From Luminiphilus sp. (GTDB lineage: Bacteria > Pseudomonadota > Gammaproteobacteria > Pseudomonadales > Halieaceae), in contig JAQWUD010000030.1 in assembly GCA_029242325.1 (NCBI GenBank), forward strand, positions 1-64,000: 64,000 nt of DNA. Reading direction: 5' to 3'. Position 1 is the stretch's first letter. Each line of letters starts with the position of its first letter. The notes beneath the pieces were generated by a model. It was not told where the DNA came from and did no database searches. It worked only from the letters and a program-made list of their open reading frames with translations. Below, piece by piece: positions 34,989 to 44,096 of this stretch. A program made the translations under genes and the position numbers.

Positions 34989-36080
34989 TTATTCCTCACC
35001 AAGCTTGGAGCGCACATAGTGACGAATATCGAGGCTGTAGTCTTCCATGGGAGCATAGTAGCCGTGCTGAAATACCCGGTTCTGCATTCCGCGCTGAACA
35101 CTCTCACAAATTTGCCAATCCTGTTGGTTCACAAGATCCCAGAAATCAATCGCATCCGAGCCATCAAAATCCGGTTTGGCCATCGCATCGGGGTGAAACA
35201 GAAAATCGCATTGGATGCGCGTCATACCGGGTCCCTGCGGCCACAAGTAGAAGGCCGCGACGTGATCCATGGAGAGACTGAGCATCAGGTTGGGATAAAA
35301 CAGCTCCCCCTTGTGATGCGTTTTTTCAATCTCACTCAGACCGGGGAAAGGGTTGCGTAGCGTAGTGCCGGAGGCCGTGAAGGTGTTGGTGCCCTCGCGG
35401 TGGGGCACGCCTTCGTCCCACTCGAGATCGCTACCGCCGCGCCGAAAGGCGGGCACTAACTCACACAGTTCGGGATGAACAGGGCCGCAGTGATAGCACT
35501 CGTTGTAGTTCTCCACGATCACTTTCCAATTAGCGGCTACTTCGTAGGTGATGGCGGCGCCTACTTGAAGATCCTGCAGCGGGTAGCGCTGCAGGCGCTC
35601 GACCCCGTGCCCAAGCGTTGACCTCAGCGGATCGTCATTGCCTGGATCAAGACGGATAAAGATGAAGCCACCCCACTGGGCCAGTGTAAGCGCGTGCAGC
35701 GACACACCATCAGTGTGGACGGCGAGGTGGGGGGTGCCTCGCAGTCGCCCATCAAGGTGATAACTCCAAGCGTGGTAGGGGCAGATAATGCTGTGCTGGA
35801 ACTGGCCTGTGATCGGTCCGGGATCTTTGAGTGGTACCAGCTCGGTACCACGATGCCGGCACACGTTATAGAACGCTTTAAGAGCGCCGGTTTCGGTTTT
35901 TACCACCAATAGTGATTGGGTGTTCAGGCGGATCGCAAGGTAATCGCCTGCTTGGGTGAGCCCTTCACCGCGTCCTACACAGACCCATCCGGCGTCAAAA
36001 ATCGCTGCATATTCGCGCTCGAAGTGCGCTTCGCTGAGATAGCTGTCACGGGGTAGGGTTTTTTCAAGTGAATCGAGCAT
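34989..36080 (-). CDS. Rieske-type mononuclear iron oxygenase (choline monooxygenase/GbcA-like)
   Basis: A 363-residue oxygenase alpha subunit. The [2Fe-2S] Rieske site is VCRHRGTELV ... IICPYHAWSYHLDG (CxH and CxxH). The mononuclear iron site lies in WKVIVENYNECYHCGPVHPEL. The subfamily matches choline monooxygenase, glycine betaine demethylase GbcA and stachydrine demethylases, which cut N-methyl groups off quaternary amines using oxygen and a reductase. Lying between a TMADH/DgcA-like gene (6 bases upstream) and a transporter (5 bases downstream) supports an amine substrate. No ferredoxin reductase gene is nearby. Confidence 0.85.
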   Translation of the reverse strand: MLDSLEKTLPRDSYLSEAHFEREYAAIFDAGWVCVGRGEGLTQAGDYLAIRLNTQSLLVVKTETGALKAFYNVCRHRGTELVPLKDPGPITGQFQHSIICPYHAWSYHLDGRLRGTPHLAVHTDGVSLHALTLAQWGGFIFIRLDPGNDDPLRSTLGHGVERLQRYPLQDLQVGAAITYEVAANWKVIVENYNECYHCGPVHPELCELVPAFRRGGSDLEWDEGVPHREGTNTFTASGTTLRNPFPGLSEIEKTHHKGELFYPNLMLSLSMDHVAAFYLWPQGPGMTRIQCDFLFHPDAMAKPDFDGSDAIDFWDLVNQQDWQICESVQRGMQNRVFQHGYYAPMEDYSLDIRHYVRSKLGEE

Positions 36081-36086
36081 CTGCCG

Positions 36087-38228
36087 TCAGCTTGTGCCCG
36101 ATGAGTGCGGGAACGCTCTGTGGGGTTCCGCAGAAACGATCGGGTCGTCTCGCAGATAGCTGGTGTCGTCCTCTGCCAGGCTGCGGGCAAAGCCATGTCC
36201 GCTGTGCACCGCATGAACAATCGCACCGGGCGCCAGTGCATCTCCCACCAGGTGGACGGAAGTGGCGTCATCAGTTTTAGTCGTTTGGATTAGCGTTTCA
36301 TAAATGTCATCGTGGGGTTCTCGGTGTCCCACAATCACAATGCCATCCACGTCGAGCTCCATTGGCGTGGCGTTGAATAGATTCTGCAGCATCGCGCGGT
36401 GACCATCGAAAGTCATTAAGTTAGTGCTGGTATGGATCACCACGTTGTGACGTGCCAGCGCTTGATAGACAAACGGCAGCTCATTGGTCATGAAGGTCCA
36501 GGCTGAGGCATGGCCCGCGGGCGAGGCGTAAGTAACGGTTCGGCCCTGTGTGGCCAGATGCTCGGCAATCACACCACCCAGATAATAGTTGTCAAAATCA
36601 AACACCAGTAACCTGTCGCCCGTGACCCGGCTTGCGAACACATCGTCGGGCGTAAAGACCTGCGGCGTGTTCATGGGCTCGGTTGGGATTTCTAGTGCCG
36701 AGTAGAGTCGGCGAGTCCAGCGGGATCCTGTCGCGATAGCAATGTGGTCCGCGCCAAAGCCAAGGGCCGTTTCAGCGTCCAGTTCGCTGTTGGTGAACAT
36801 GGCGACGTTACCCATCTGTGATAGTAGCCAGACGCGGTGGTCTCTGACTCGGCGCCAGGTTGCCATGCCGGGGAGCTGACTTTCGGATAACACCCTGCCG
36901 CCCCAATCGCCGGCTTGTTCAGCGATGGTGACCTCCATACCTTGGCGGGCGGCCACGACAGCGGCTTCCAGCCCCGCGGGGCCGCCGCCCACAATTAGCA
37001 GGTTCGACGGCGCTTCGATACGGGTGTAGCGTTCTGGATGCCAGTTTCGTCGCCATTCCTCGCCCGCCGTGGCGTTTTGTGTGCACCGCACCGGTACGCC
37101 ATCGTGCCAGCTCGCAATGCAGATATTGCAACCAATGCACTCGCGGATATCGTCGCTTCGACCCTCGCGAATTTTGCTAGGAAGAAAGGGGTCTGCAATG
37201 CTGGCACGCGCGCCGCCAATGAAATCGAGGACGCCACGGTTGATCTGGGACACCATGGTGTCGGGTGACGTAAAACGTCCCACGCCGACAACCGGGCGAT
37301 CGGTAACACGCTTGACAAAATCGATGACCGGCTCGTGCGCCCCTTCGGGGCGGAAGCGCGAGGCCCCGCAATCAGTGGGGCTCGAATCCATCTTCACGTC
37401 CCAAAGATCGGGCACATCGGACAGCAGGCTTACCACTCCATGGGCTTCACTTTCATAGTGCTCGGCGGGTTTGGCGCGCAATTCCTCCAAGCTGATCCGC
37501 AGCGCGACGGCGGCGTGACGGCCCGCCTCATCGCGCGTGACCTCGAGCATTTCACGGACGAAACGCACGCGATTTTCGAGCGATCCGCCGTAGCCATCCA
37601 GGCGATGGTTATATTCCGGGAGTAAGAACTCATACCCGAGGTAGCCCATTCCAGCGTAGACATAAAGGATATCAAAACCTGCATCGAGCGCTCGACGGGT
37701 AGCAAGTCGTTGCCAGTGCAGCACGGCGTCGATATCTGCTGTGGTCATTTTTTTCGGTCGGAGCTGGCCCATAAAGCCCACATGCGTAGCGGCCCAGGAA
37801 ATGCCCGAGGGAGAGAGAGGCGGCAGTCGGGAGGTCCGATTCATGACGGCGGCACCCCCGTGCCACAGCTCCACCGCTGCCAGACTGCCATGACGGTGGA
37901 TGGCGTCGGTGGTCAGGGTGTGGGAAGCAATATCGGCGTCATTCCACAGGCGAGCGAAGGGCAGGGGAGAGTCATCGGAGCTGGGGTGAATCGAAACGGC
38001 GCCGGTGCTGACTACACCCCACCCCCCTTCGGCTTTGGTTTCCCGAAAAGCTGCGCGCACGCGGGGGTTGGCTTCTGTCATACCGCTGGCATGAGGCACT
38101 TGATAGAACCGATTGGGGGCGATGACCGGCCCAATCTGAACCGGCTCAAACAGCACCCTGTGACTGGGATGGCAGGCGTTCAAATCAGACCGCGCTGCGG
38201 TGGTCGAGAGGATCTCTGGTTTACCCAT
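36087..38228 (-). CDS. TMADH/DgcA-like FMN, 4Fe-4S, FAD oxidoreductase
   Basis: A 713-residue protein with the full trimethylamine dehydrogenase layout. It has an N-terminal FMN TIM barrel (NRFYQVPHASGM, YGGSLENRVRFV, GVGRFTSPDTMV) and the 4Fe-4S cluster CIGCNICIASWHDGVPVRCT. The C-terminal dinucleotide-binding halves include LLIVGGGPAGLEAAVVAARQ. Trimethylamine, dimethylamine, dimethylglycine and histamine dehydrogenases share it. In TMADH the block is VPHCIGAG and its cysteine holds FMN covalently; here that position is alanine (VPHASGM), so FMN should be bound non-covalently. It is first in an operon with the Rieske oxygenase and MFS carrier. Oxidative N-demethylation of a secondary or tertiary amine is the most likely role. 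Confidence 0.85.
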   Translation of the reverse strand: MGKPEILSTTAARSDLNACHPSHRVLFEPVQIGPVIAPNRFYQVPHASGMTEANPRVRAAFRETKAEGGWGVVSTGAVSIHPSSDDSPLPFARLWNDADIASHTLTTDAIHRHGSLAAVELWHGGAAVMNRTSRLPPLSPSGISWAATHVGFMGQLRPKKMTTADIDAVLHWQRLATRRALDAGFDILYVYAGMGYLGYEFLLPEYNHRLDGYGGSLENRVRFVREMLEVTRDEAGRHAAVALRISLEELRAKPAEHYESEAHGVVSLLSDVPDLWDVKMDSSPTDCGASRFRPEGAHEPVIDFVKRVTDRPVVGVGRFTSPDTMVSQINRGVLDFIGGARASIADPFLPSKIREGRSDDIRECIGCNICIASWHDGVPVRCTQNATAGEEWRRNWHPERYTRIEAPSNLLIVGGGPAGLEAAVVAARQGMEVTIAEQAGDWGGRVLSESQLPGMATWRRVRDHRVWLLSQMGNVAMFTNSELDAETALGFGADHIAIATGSRWTRRLYSALEIPTEPMNTPQVFTPDDVFASRVTGDRLLVFDFDNYYLGGVIAEHLATQGRTVTYASPAGHASAWTFMTNELPFVYQALARHNVVIHTSTNLMTFDGHRAMLQNLFNATPMELDVDGIVIVGHREPHDDIYETLIQTTKTDDATSVHLVGDALAPGAIVHAVHSGHGFARSLAEDDTSYLRDDPIVSAEPHRAFPHSSGTS

Positions 38229-38353
38229 TGTGGCGTTCCTGTGCCCTTTTCATCGCGTCGGTAAATCTACTTTTGCGTCTCGTAACCATACTCGCCACCG
38301 GATCGACGCGTCCAGCGCTCCGGCCGAGTTAACCTCGGCGGGCTGACGTTTAA

Positions 38354-38818
38354 CTAGGTTGGTGTCCGATCGGTAGAGCCGAGAACCGACCCCATAACCG
38401 TGAGCCCTGCCCCAGCCAGAGCGCAGCAGGCGCCACACATCCAAAATACGCCATCGTGGCTGCCTGTAGTATCGCTGATCTAGCCTGCCAGTGGCGCACT
38501 GGTGGCGGTGATCGGAATATGCAGCGGGTTCATAACGCCCAGTGCCCTACCCACACTGCCCACACATGCAGAAGCGTGCCCGCCTGGCTCAGCACTATCA
38601 GACCCAGTCCCATGGCAGCGAGTCAAATCATCTCCAAATGTTGCGGTATACAGCCCCATACTCCAGGACACGAAGCCTCCCTGAATAAGCTGTCCGGTGC
38701 CAGCCGCAAACACGATCCACCAGCCAGGGTAGAGGCCCGAATGGGGTGGTGTCGCAGAGGAAGGGTTTTCTGGCCATTTGGAATGGGAGATATTACGCTG
38801 ATAGTGCCTCTGGCTCAC
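38354..38818 (-). pseudogene. remnant of an MFS transporter gene
   Basis: The minus strand preserves a typical MFS N-terminus (YPGWWIVFAAGTGQLIQGGF then MGLYTATFGDDL). After a frame change comes MGLGLIVLSQAGTLLHVWAV (helix 3/4 region). A third frame gives RALGVMNPLHIPITATSAPL, which runs into an in-frame TAG and continues as the family's usual C-terminus (ISDTTGSHDGVFWMCGACCA, LAGAGLTVMGSVLG) to a TAG at 38354. Helices 5-10 are missing. So at least one large deletion, frameshifts and a stop have destroyed the gene. It lies just upstream of the intact TMADH/Rieske/MFS operon. Confidence 0.65.
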
Positions 38819-38890
38819 TATGCGATATCCAACACCTTAGGTGCTTTGTGGCACCATGGCAAAGACATGCCCACCATCCCGGAGCGATCG

Positions 38891-39652
38891 ATGAGACCCC
38901 ACAAAACGCTGCGCGGACACATTCGCTACACCAGCGGCAAACCTGATCGGGAGGGAGTTGAGCGTGGCCGCGAGTATTTCACCATTACAGTGCATGGTGA
39001 TGGCCGTCGGACGTTGCGCGCCCACTGCGAAATTGATGATCCACCCAATGTGCTGAGAGACGTCACGCTCACCAAAAACCGCCATTGGGGCACAACAGAT
39101 GCTTTTGTAAGGCTGTCGCTGGGTGATGAGGAATATGGGAGTAGCTGGTTTTATTTTGGTGATCAGGGTGCCGACTGCGAGGGTTGGACCCATGAGCGAG
39201 GGCGCTTTTCGGAGCGCGAGGTTTATGAGGAACGCCCGGCGATTTTCGGCACGCACCCGATTCAGGGGGACGCCTGGCATCTGGCTGTCATTGACCGAGC
39301 GCAGGGGCCACAAGTGCACACCTTTGACCGCTTTCTCATGACGTCTCTGGATCATCGGGGTGCCACCGGACCGTCTCTAGTTTGGCATCACGCGGGGATG
39401 AAGATTGAATATGTGGGCGAGGAAAAAATTACCGTCGGCGCAGGGACTTTTGACGCACTGCACTTTTGCTACGGCGAGCGGGGCAGCACTGCGCAAGGGT
39501 CCAATGAAACCAATGAACATCCCCCCTATGAAGTGTGGGTGACCGCGGATGACGAGTTTGTGCTGCTCAAGGCTCAGGTGACAGGCTATATGATGACCCA
39601 CTACGAATTGGTCTCACTTGAGGTGATTGACGGCGCAGCCAGGGGCGACTGA
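38891..39652 (+). CDS. protein of unrecognised family, paralogue of 46431-47162
   Basis: The ATG at 38891 follows CCGGAG; the long N-terminal extension in the track crosses the MFS remnant and is not real. The 253-residue product has no signal peptide. It shares blocks with the gene at 46431: GREYFT, LRAHCEIDD, RDRAQGPQ-type and above all TSLDHRGATGPSLV and EYVGEEKITVGAGTFDALHF. The last block (gly-threonine-phenylalanine, then VWVTADDEFVLLKAQ) resembles DUF3108-like lipocalin/beta-barrel proteins, which suggests binding of a hydrophobic ligand. Function unknown. It is divergent from the amine operon. Confidence 0.7.
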   Translation: MRPHKTLRGHIRYTSGKPDREGVERGREYFTITVHGDGRRTLRAHCEIDDPPNVLRDVTLTKNRHWGTTDAFVRLSLGDEEYGSSWFYFGDQGADCEGWTHERGRFSEREVYEERPAIFGTHPIQGDAWHLAVIDRAQGPQVHTFDRFLMTSLDHRGATGPSLVWHHAGMKIEYVGEEKITVGAGTFDALHFCYGERGSTAQGSNETNEHPPYEVWVTADDEFVLLKAQVTGYMMTHYELVSLEVIDGAARGD

Positions 39653-39728
39653 CTGGTATCAGGCAACGAGTTGTCATCGATGCTTATTGCCGATCAGCTA
39701 ATAGAAGGCTGCTGCAGTCCGCCGGCCG

Positions 39729-41396
39729 TCATTCACCCAAGTCTCCCAGCGCCCCCGGATTCATCAGTCCCTCTGGATCCAGCTCTTTTTTGAGCACCGT
39801 CAAGACGCTCCGAGTGTCAGTGTTCAGACTCGCCAGCATCGGGTACGTTTTGCCAATCTGGTTGCTCGCCGCCCCAAACTCAGCGAAGGATTCTACGATT
39901 CGGCTTCGAATTTCGTCGACCAATGCGCGACCTTCAGAGTTGGATGGTGGCTCCTTCAGGCGCCCCAAAAATTCGGGCTCGGGAACGTGTCGATGTAGCG
40001 GTAACCATTCATCAAACCACCGCAAAACCGGTTCATAACTGAAAATATGTTGGGCAATCGCGATATACAGAAATCTCATGGTGACGCCGTGTAGGGCCAT
40101 GCGATCTCGGAAGGGATCAATGGCCGCATGCGTCGCGTCAATCAGCCGCTGCGCATCGGAGTGAGGAACTTTTGAGTTGAGCGCTGCCCACCGCTCTCCC
40201 TGCGAACCGAGAATGCCCTCAAGCGGCTCAAACGGGCTGGCACGTGCGGCCTTGGGAATGGTGTTGCTGATCTCGACCCCGCCGTCAGCGGTTGCCAATG
40301 TCACTACGCCCTGCCGATCATCGCGTACGCTGTCGACAGAGCGCCCTGCACACACGCAGTGCAGGGTGTAAACCGAGCCTTCAATGAAGCGGCGACCCGC
40401 CATTGCCATCTTAGCGCCCTCCTGCAGACCTTTTAGCACGCTGGACTGTGATCGGATGACGTTTCCGAGGCGTCCAATATCTTTCATCAAGGTGGCGGGA
40501 TCCAGAGAGCGTTGGGTGGTAGCGGGATCAAAAACATAGGCTTCCTCACAGTAACCACTTCGCCCGATCGCCGACAGGGCACGAACGGCTTCATCTTGTG
40601 TTGCGAAGGCAAAAGAGGCGTAATCAGATGTAACGGGCATGGGCATCATGCGCAATGAGGCGAGCGTCTTGACGCCCAATGCACCGGCGTCGTGATCAAA
40701 CAACCCAGTCACGTCGGGGCCATACTGCCGAAAGCCGGGGCGGCCATTATGGAAGGCAGCCTGCCCGGTCTGAATCCTTCTTCCCCGGGGCGTCGACGAC
40801 TTCCAGTCCGCCGACGATGTCTGCGGCACTACCATAGCGGTCCGTGCCCATAAACAGGGCGCCGTTTGAGAGACCGCCGCTAGGCTGCCGGAAAAGGTGC
40901 CGAAAAAGGGCAGCCTCAATCCCAAAGGGGTCAACGCATCCCAAATTTGTCGCCACGTGACTCCGGCTTCCACCGTGATGACGAGGTCCTCTTCATCGAT
41001 GGAAACGATATGATTAAGCGCACTGAGATCCAGTATCAGGGTATTGGGCTGACGGGGAAGATAGCCGCCCGTATAAGACATGCCCCCGCCGCGTTGGGTG
41101 ATCGCAAAGCCCATGGACGTTGCGATTTCAACAAGGGGCCCGACGCACGTGATCGTTTGCGGCTGGACGACGAGGGCGGGAGGGTGACCGCCCGAATACA
41201 CGTCTGTTGCATAGAAAGAGTCACTATCGACGTCCATGACCACGGCGTCGCTATCCAGATGCTCCAGAATTCTCTGCCGCAATAATTGTCCTGGTACTGG
41301 ATGCGAGTGAGTCTTCTTCGGGGTCTCCCTGCATGCCGGGTTGGCCGCGTTCTGCGTTGCCAGTGCCCGTTCTTCGGCCTGATGGTAGCAACCCAC
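39729..41396 (-). CDS. FAD-linked oxidase (PCMH/GlcD type) with an out-of-frame segment
   Basis: A 555-residue frame of the vanillyl-alcohol-oxidase/GlcD flavoprotein family: PPALVVQPQTITCVGPLVEI, ITQRGGGMSYTGGYLP (FAD pyrophosphate loop), LDLSALNHIVSIDEEDLVIT, and a C-terminal cap ending ELDPEGLMNPGALGDL. In the middle, between FFGTFSGSLA and IQTGQAAFHNGRPGF, the frame reads implausible sequence. The neighbouring frame (ORF 40747-40956) there encodes the expected GGLSNGALFMGTDRYGSAAD with IVGGLEVVDAPGK. Two compensating frameshifts near 40884 and 40779 explain this. If real, about 35 residues of the FAD-binding lobe are replaced and the enzyme is probably dead. Substrate unknown (hydroxy acid or phenolic alcohol). 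Confidence 0.75.
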   Translation of the reverse strand: MGCYHQAEERALATQNAANPACRETPKKTHSHPVPGQLLRQRILEHLDSDAVVMDVDSDSFYATDVYSGGHPPALVVQPQTITCVGPLVEIATSMGFAITQRGGGMSYTGGYLPRQPNTLILDLSALNHIVSIDEEDLVITVEAGVTWRQIWDALTPLGLRLPFFGTFSGSLAAVSQTAPCLWARTAMVVPQTSSADWKSSTPRGRRIQTGQAAFHNGRPGFRQYGPDVTGLFDHDAGALGVKTLASLRMMPMPVTSDYASFAFATQDEAVRALSAIGRSGYCEEAYVFDPATTQRSLDPATLMKDIGRLGNVIRSQSSVLKGLQEGAKMAMAGRRFIEGSVYTLHCVCAGRSVDSVRDDRQGVVTLATADGGVEISNTIPKAARASPFEPLEGILGSQGERWAALNSKVPHSDAQRLIDATHAAIDPFRDRMALHGVTMRFLYIAIAQHIFSYEPVLRWFDEWLPLHRHVPEPEFLGRLKEPPSNSEGRALVDEIRSRIVESFAEFGAASNQIGKTYPMLASLNTDTRSVLTVLKKELDPEGLMNPGALGDLGE

Positions 41397-41489
41397 GTTG
41401 GGTTAATGAAAGTGATGGTAGTGCACGGAATTTAACAGGTGCGCCATCCAACGAGCGACCACTGCGGAGCCTCCCCAGCGATGCTGGGC

Positions 41490-43109
41490 TTATACTGAGG
41501 GGCGTAGTGTCTCGCTATCAATACCGCTCACCGTGCCGCCCATTTTGAAGCGGCGCCACATCTCGTCAAAGCAGGTTTCGAGCTCTTTGACTCTCGCTGC
41601 GTGATCCATGAAAGGGCTGTTGATGAGGCTGGGGCGTATAGTGTCGCGGAGCGCGTCGATGTCAGACGGCTGGTGAATCCATTGTGAGGCGCGATTTATC
41701 AACTCGGGGACCGACTGCACCACACATTCGTTCAAACCCACGAGTTCCAGCGTGTTGGCACTGTAGCTTTGCATGGCGATGCCTACTGGTGGGGAGAGTG
41801 CAAGAACCGGTAGGCCCATCCACAGAGCGTGCAGTGTGGTGACGCCTCCGGATACGGGAAACGAATCGAGCGCAAAGTCAGCTACTGCCGCAACATTCAT
41901 GAATTCAAGCAGGGTTAATCGGGGTACGGCAGACACGCGATCCATTGGAAAAGATGTTCCCTCAAGACGAGGCAGAAAATGCTCCTGAATGCCTGTGTCA
42001 CTGGTTTCAGCAGTGACAATGATTAGCCCGCTATTGGGGTTTCTGTTCAGAATGTCGCACCAGGCATCGAGCGCTGCATCGCTGATCTTGCGGGAGTGGT
42101 TGAGGCTTATCATGGTCACGTATTGATTGCGGTGCCAGGGGGCGGGGTATTGGTTGTCGCAATTCACGGGCGGGGCGTAGGCCGTGAGGCAGCGCATGCG
42201 GCACAGTGACTCTGTGTAATAGGCCTCCGAGCCTTGCGGGCATGTCACCCAATCCGTGAGCCGATAGTCGATTTCGGGCATGCCCAGCGTATGAACAAAA
42301 CCCCACCACGTTACCTGAACCGGTGCGGCCCGGGCGGCGAAAACCCCCATACGCGACGCTTCGGTATGCCCGGATAAATCGACGAGGATGTCGATTTTGA
42401 GGCCTCTGATATAGTCCACAAGCGCATCGTCTTCCAGTCGCTCCACGTTATGCCAGCAGGGCACCCACTCCCGTAGCAAGGTAGAAATTTCATCCTCCTG
42501 CCCGGTCATCAAGGCATGAATATCAAAGCGCGACGCATCGTGTGCTCTAAAATAGGGTTCTATGAAGTAGCGAACCGGGTGATTTGACAGGTCGCCCGAT
42601 AGATAACCGATGCGAATGACGGCATTGTCCTGGTGCTGCTCTTCATGCTGTGTCGTGCGGCTGGATCTTAGCGGTTTGCGCGTGTTGGAGCGGGTTAAAA
42701 ACTGTGCCGACCAGGCTTCAAAAGCGGCTTTGATCTCAGTTGGTTTGTCACTGTAGTTGCTCCGCCATATGGTCAGGTTCAATGCGGTGACGGCATTGTC
42801 GGGTTCGCAAGCGAGCGCGCGCTCGGCGGCAGCGATCGCGTCAGTCCCTTTCCCCAGTGTCATGTAGAGCTCCGCCAGTTGAGCGAGGGATGCGGCGTCC
42901 TCCCCTAGTTCTTCCAGAGAGGACAGCAGCGTAGTAATGGCAGCACTGAACCGCCGCTCGGATTGGTCGATGTATGCTAAAAATCGTGCTGCCGCCGCTG
43001 CATCTGCTCCGCCCTCTGCTCTCACACTCAGCAGTAGCTCGCGCGCGGCGGCCACGTTATTTTCAGATAACAGCTGGATGCCTTGTTGAAATGGACTGAG
43101 CAGTGTCAT
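41490..43109 (-). CDS. TPR-containing O-GlcNAc transferase-like (SPINDLY/GT41) protein
   Basis: A 539-residue protein. The first 140 residues are helical with tetratricopeptide repeats (AQLAELYMTLGKGTDAIAAA then ERALACEPDNAVTALNL). The rest matches the GT41 catalytic domain: RIGYLSGDLSNHPVRYFIEP, DILVDLSGHTEASRMGVFAA, RAAPVQVTWWGFVHTLGMPE-type block, DYRLTDWVTCPQGSEAYYTE, and FALDSFPVSGGVTTLHALWM for nucleotide-sugar binding. Bacterial members glycosylate proteins such as flagellin or adhesins with UDP-GlcNAc or related donors. The target is unknown. It follows the TIM-barrel gene after only 3 bases, so both are one operon. Confidence 0.85.
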   Translation of the reverse strand: MTLLSPFQQGIQLLSENNVAAARELLLSVRAEGGADAAAAARFLAYIDQSERRFSAAITTLLSSLEELGEDAASLAQLAELYMTLGKGTDAIAAAERALACEPDNAVTALNLTIWRSNYSDKPTEIKAAFEAWSAQFLTRSNTRKPLRSSRTTQHEEQHQDNAVIRIGYLSGDLSNHPVRYFIEPYFRAHDASRFDIHALMTGQEDEISTLLREWVPCWHNVERLEDDALVDYIRGLKIDILVDLSGHTEASRMGVFAARAAPVQVTWWGFVHTLGMPEIDYRLTDWVTCPQGSEAYYTESLCRMRCLTAYAPPVNCDNQYPAPWHRNQYVTMISLNHSRKISDAALDAWCDILNRNPNSGLIIVTAETSDTGIQEHFLPRLEGTSFPMDRVSAVPRLTLLEFMNVAAVADFALDSFPVSGGVTTLHALWMGLPVLALSPPVGIAMQSYSANTLELVGLNECVVQSVPELINRASQWIHQPSDIDALRDTIRPSLINSPFMDHAARVKELETCFDEMWRRFKMGGTVSGIDSETLRPSV

Positions 43110-43112
43110 GCG

Positions 43113-43931
43113 TCAACCGTGATCCAGCGAAGAGAGAAATGCGCTAGAGCGTTCGAGAATGACCCTCGCCCGCTCTAGTGGATCCGGATAGCGCTCCCGA
43201 TAATGCGCCGAGCGGATCTCCAGGCTAATGGGTAGTGTCTCAGGCAGCAGTCTGGTCATTTCAGCGAGCGGAAGACTGCCCTCTCCCGGCGCCAACCGCC
43301 CGTCGATTGCGTCGAGGAAGTATGCGTCGGGGTCTGTGATCGCTCCGCGCTTGGGCATATCACAAAGCTGCGCATAGGACAGCCAGCGCTCGGGAATTTC
43401 TCTTATTTTGTCCGGCACGTGTCCGACCCGCTCATGATGGAAAGGATCCACCAGAATGCCGCCCGCTGGGTGGTTCACTGCCGTCACTACATCCAGCGCA
43501 TCATCGAGTGTTTTGATTTCAGTGATGGCCATGTATTCGAGGCAGGCACGCATACCCGCTCGCTGTGCATGCTCGCAAAGGTCTTCGAAGAGCTGTTTGG
43601 TGAGTTCTCGGTCGGGCTCTGAACTCACGACCAGGCAGTTTCGAGCACCAATATCACCGCCAATGGAGATAATTTCATGATGCACCGGGTCGGGTTGACC
43701 GCCGAGCTGGATCCAAATCACCTCCACGTCCAGCGGTATCAGGCCCGTTTGCTGCAGTGCGGATGCCACCTCGCCACTGGTGGATGAGTGCCAGTTATCC
43801 CCCGGTGCAACCCACAGTCCCACGCTGTTATAGCCAGCGTCTGCAGCAATTCTCACCATGTCGGGGGGCGATATGATAGGCGGGTTGCCGTCATGTACTC
43901 CCGAGGCCAAGGCCATTAACCGTTCGCTCAA
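43113..43931 (-). CDS. sugar phosphate isomerase/epimerase-like TIM-barrel protein
   Basis: A 272-residue TIM-barrel protein of the AP endonuclease 2/xylose isomerase-like superfamily. Likely metal-binding strand ends are MRACLEYMAITEIKTLDDAL (Glu), GGILVDPFHHERVG (Asp, His), AQLCDMPKRG, and the final SLEIRSAHYRERYPDPLERA (Glu). It has low apparent similarity to the other TIM-barrel gene at 18791. The C-terminal block, including YPDPLERARVI, is typical of family members in catabolic operons. It is first gene of a pair with the GT41-like gene, although a common pathway is not obvious. Confidence 0.75.
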   Translation of the reverse strand: MSERLMALASGVHDGNPPIISPPDMVRIAADAGYNSVGLWVAPGDNWHSSTSGEVASALQQTGLIPLDVEVIWIQLGGQPDPVHHEIISIGGDIGARNCLVVSSEPDRELTKQLFEDLCEHAQRAGMRACLEYMAITEIKTLDDALDVVTAVNHPAGGILVDPFHHERVGHVPDKIREIPERWLSYAQLCDMPKRGAITDPDAYFLDAIDGRLAPGEGSLPLAEMTRLLPETLPISLEIRSAHYRERYPDPLERARVILERSSAFLSSLDHG

Positions 43932-44096
43932 GTATCACCTTTCTTTTCGCACTAACGTGCGCGCGAGTGTCATCGTGTCACAATGATGCGTAACATGATG
44001 CAGTGATCGGCCCTGTCAATCCAGCCTTTGTGGCTGACCAACCGAGGACGCTTGATCACAAAGTGGGTGCCGATGAAATGGGACAAGGGTGCGCAG

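Noticed and set aside
18791-43931. The two TIM-barrel isomerase-like genes as recent duplicates
   Set aside because: Their sequences share only fold-level features, not extended motifs, unlike the real paralogue pair at 38891 and 46431.
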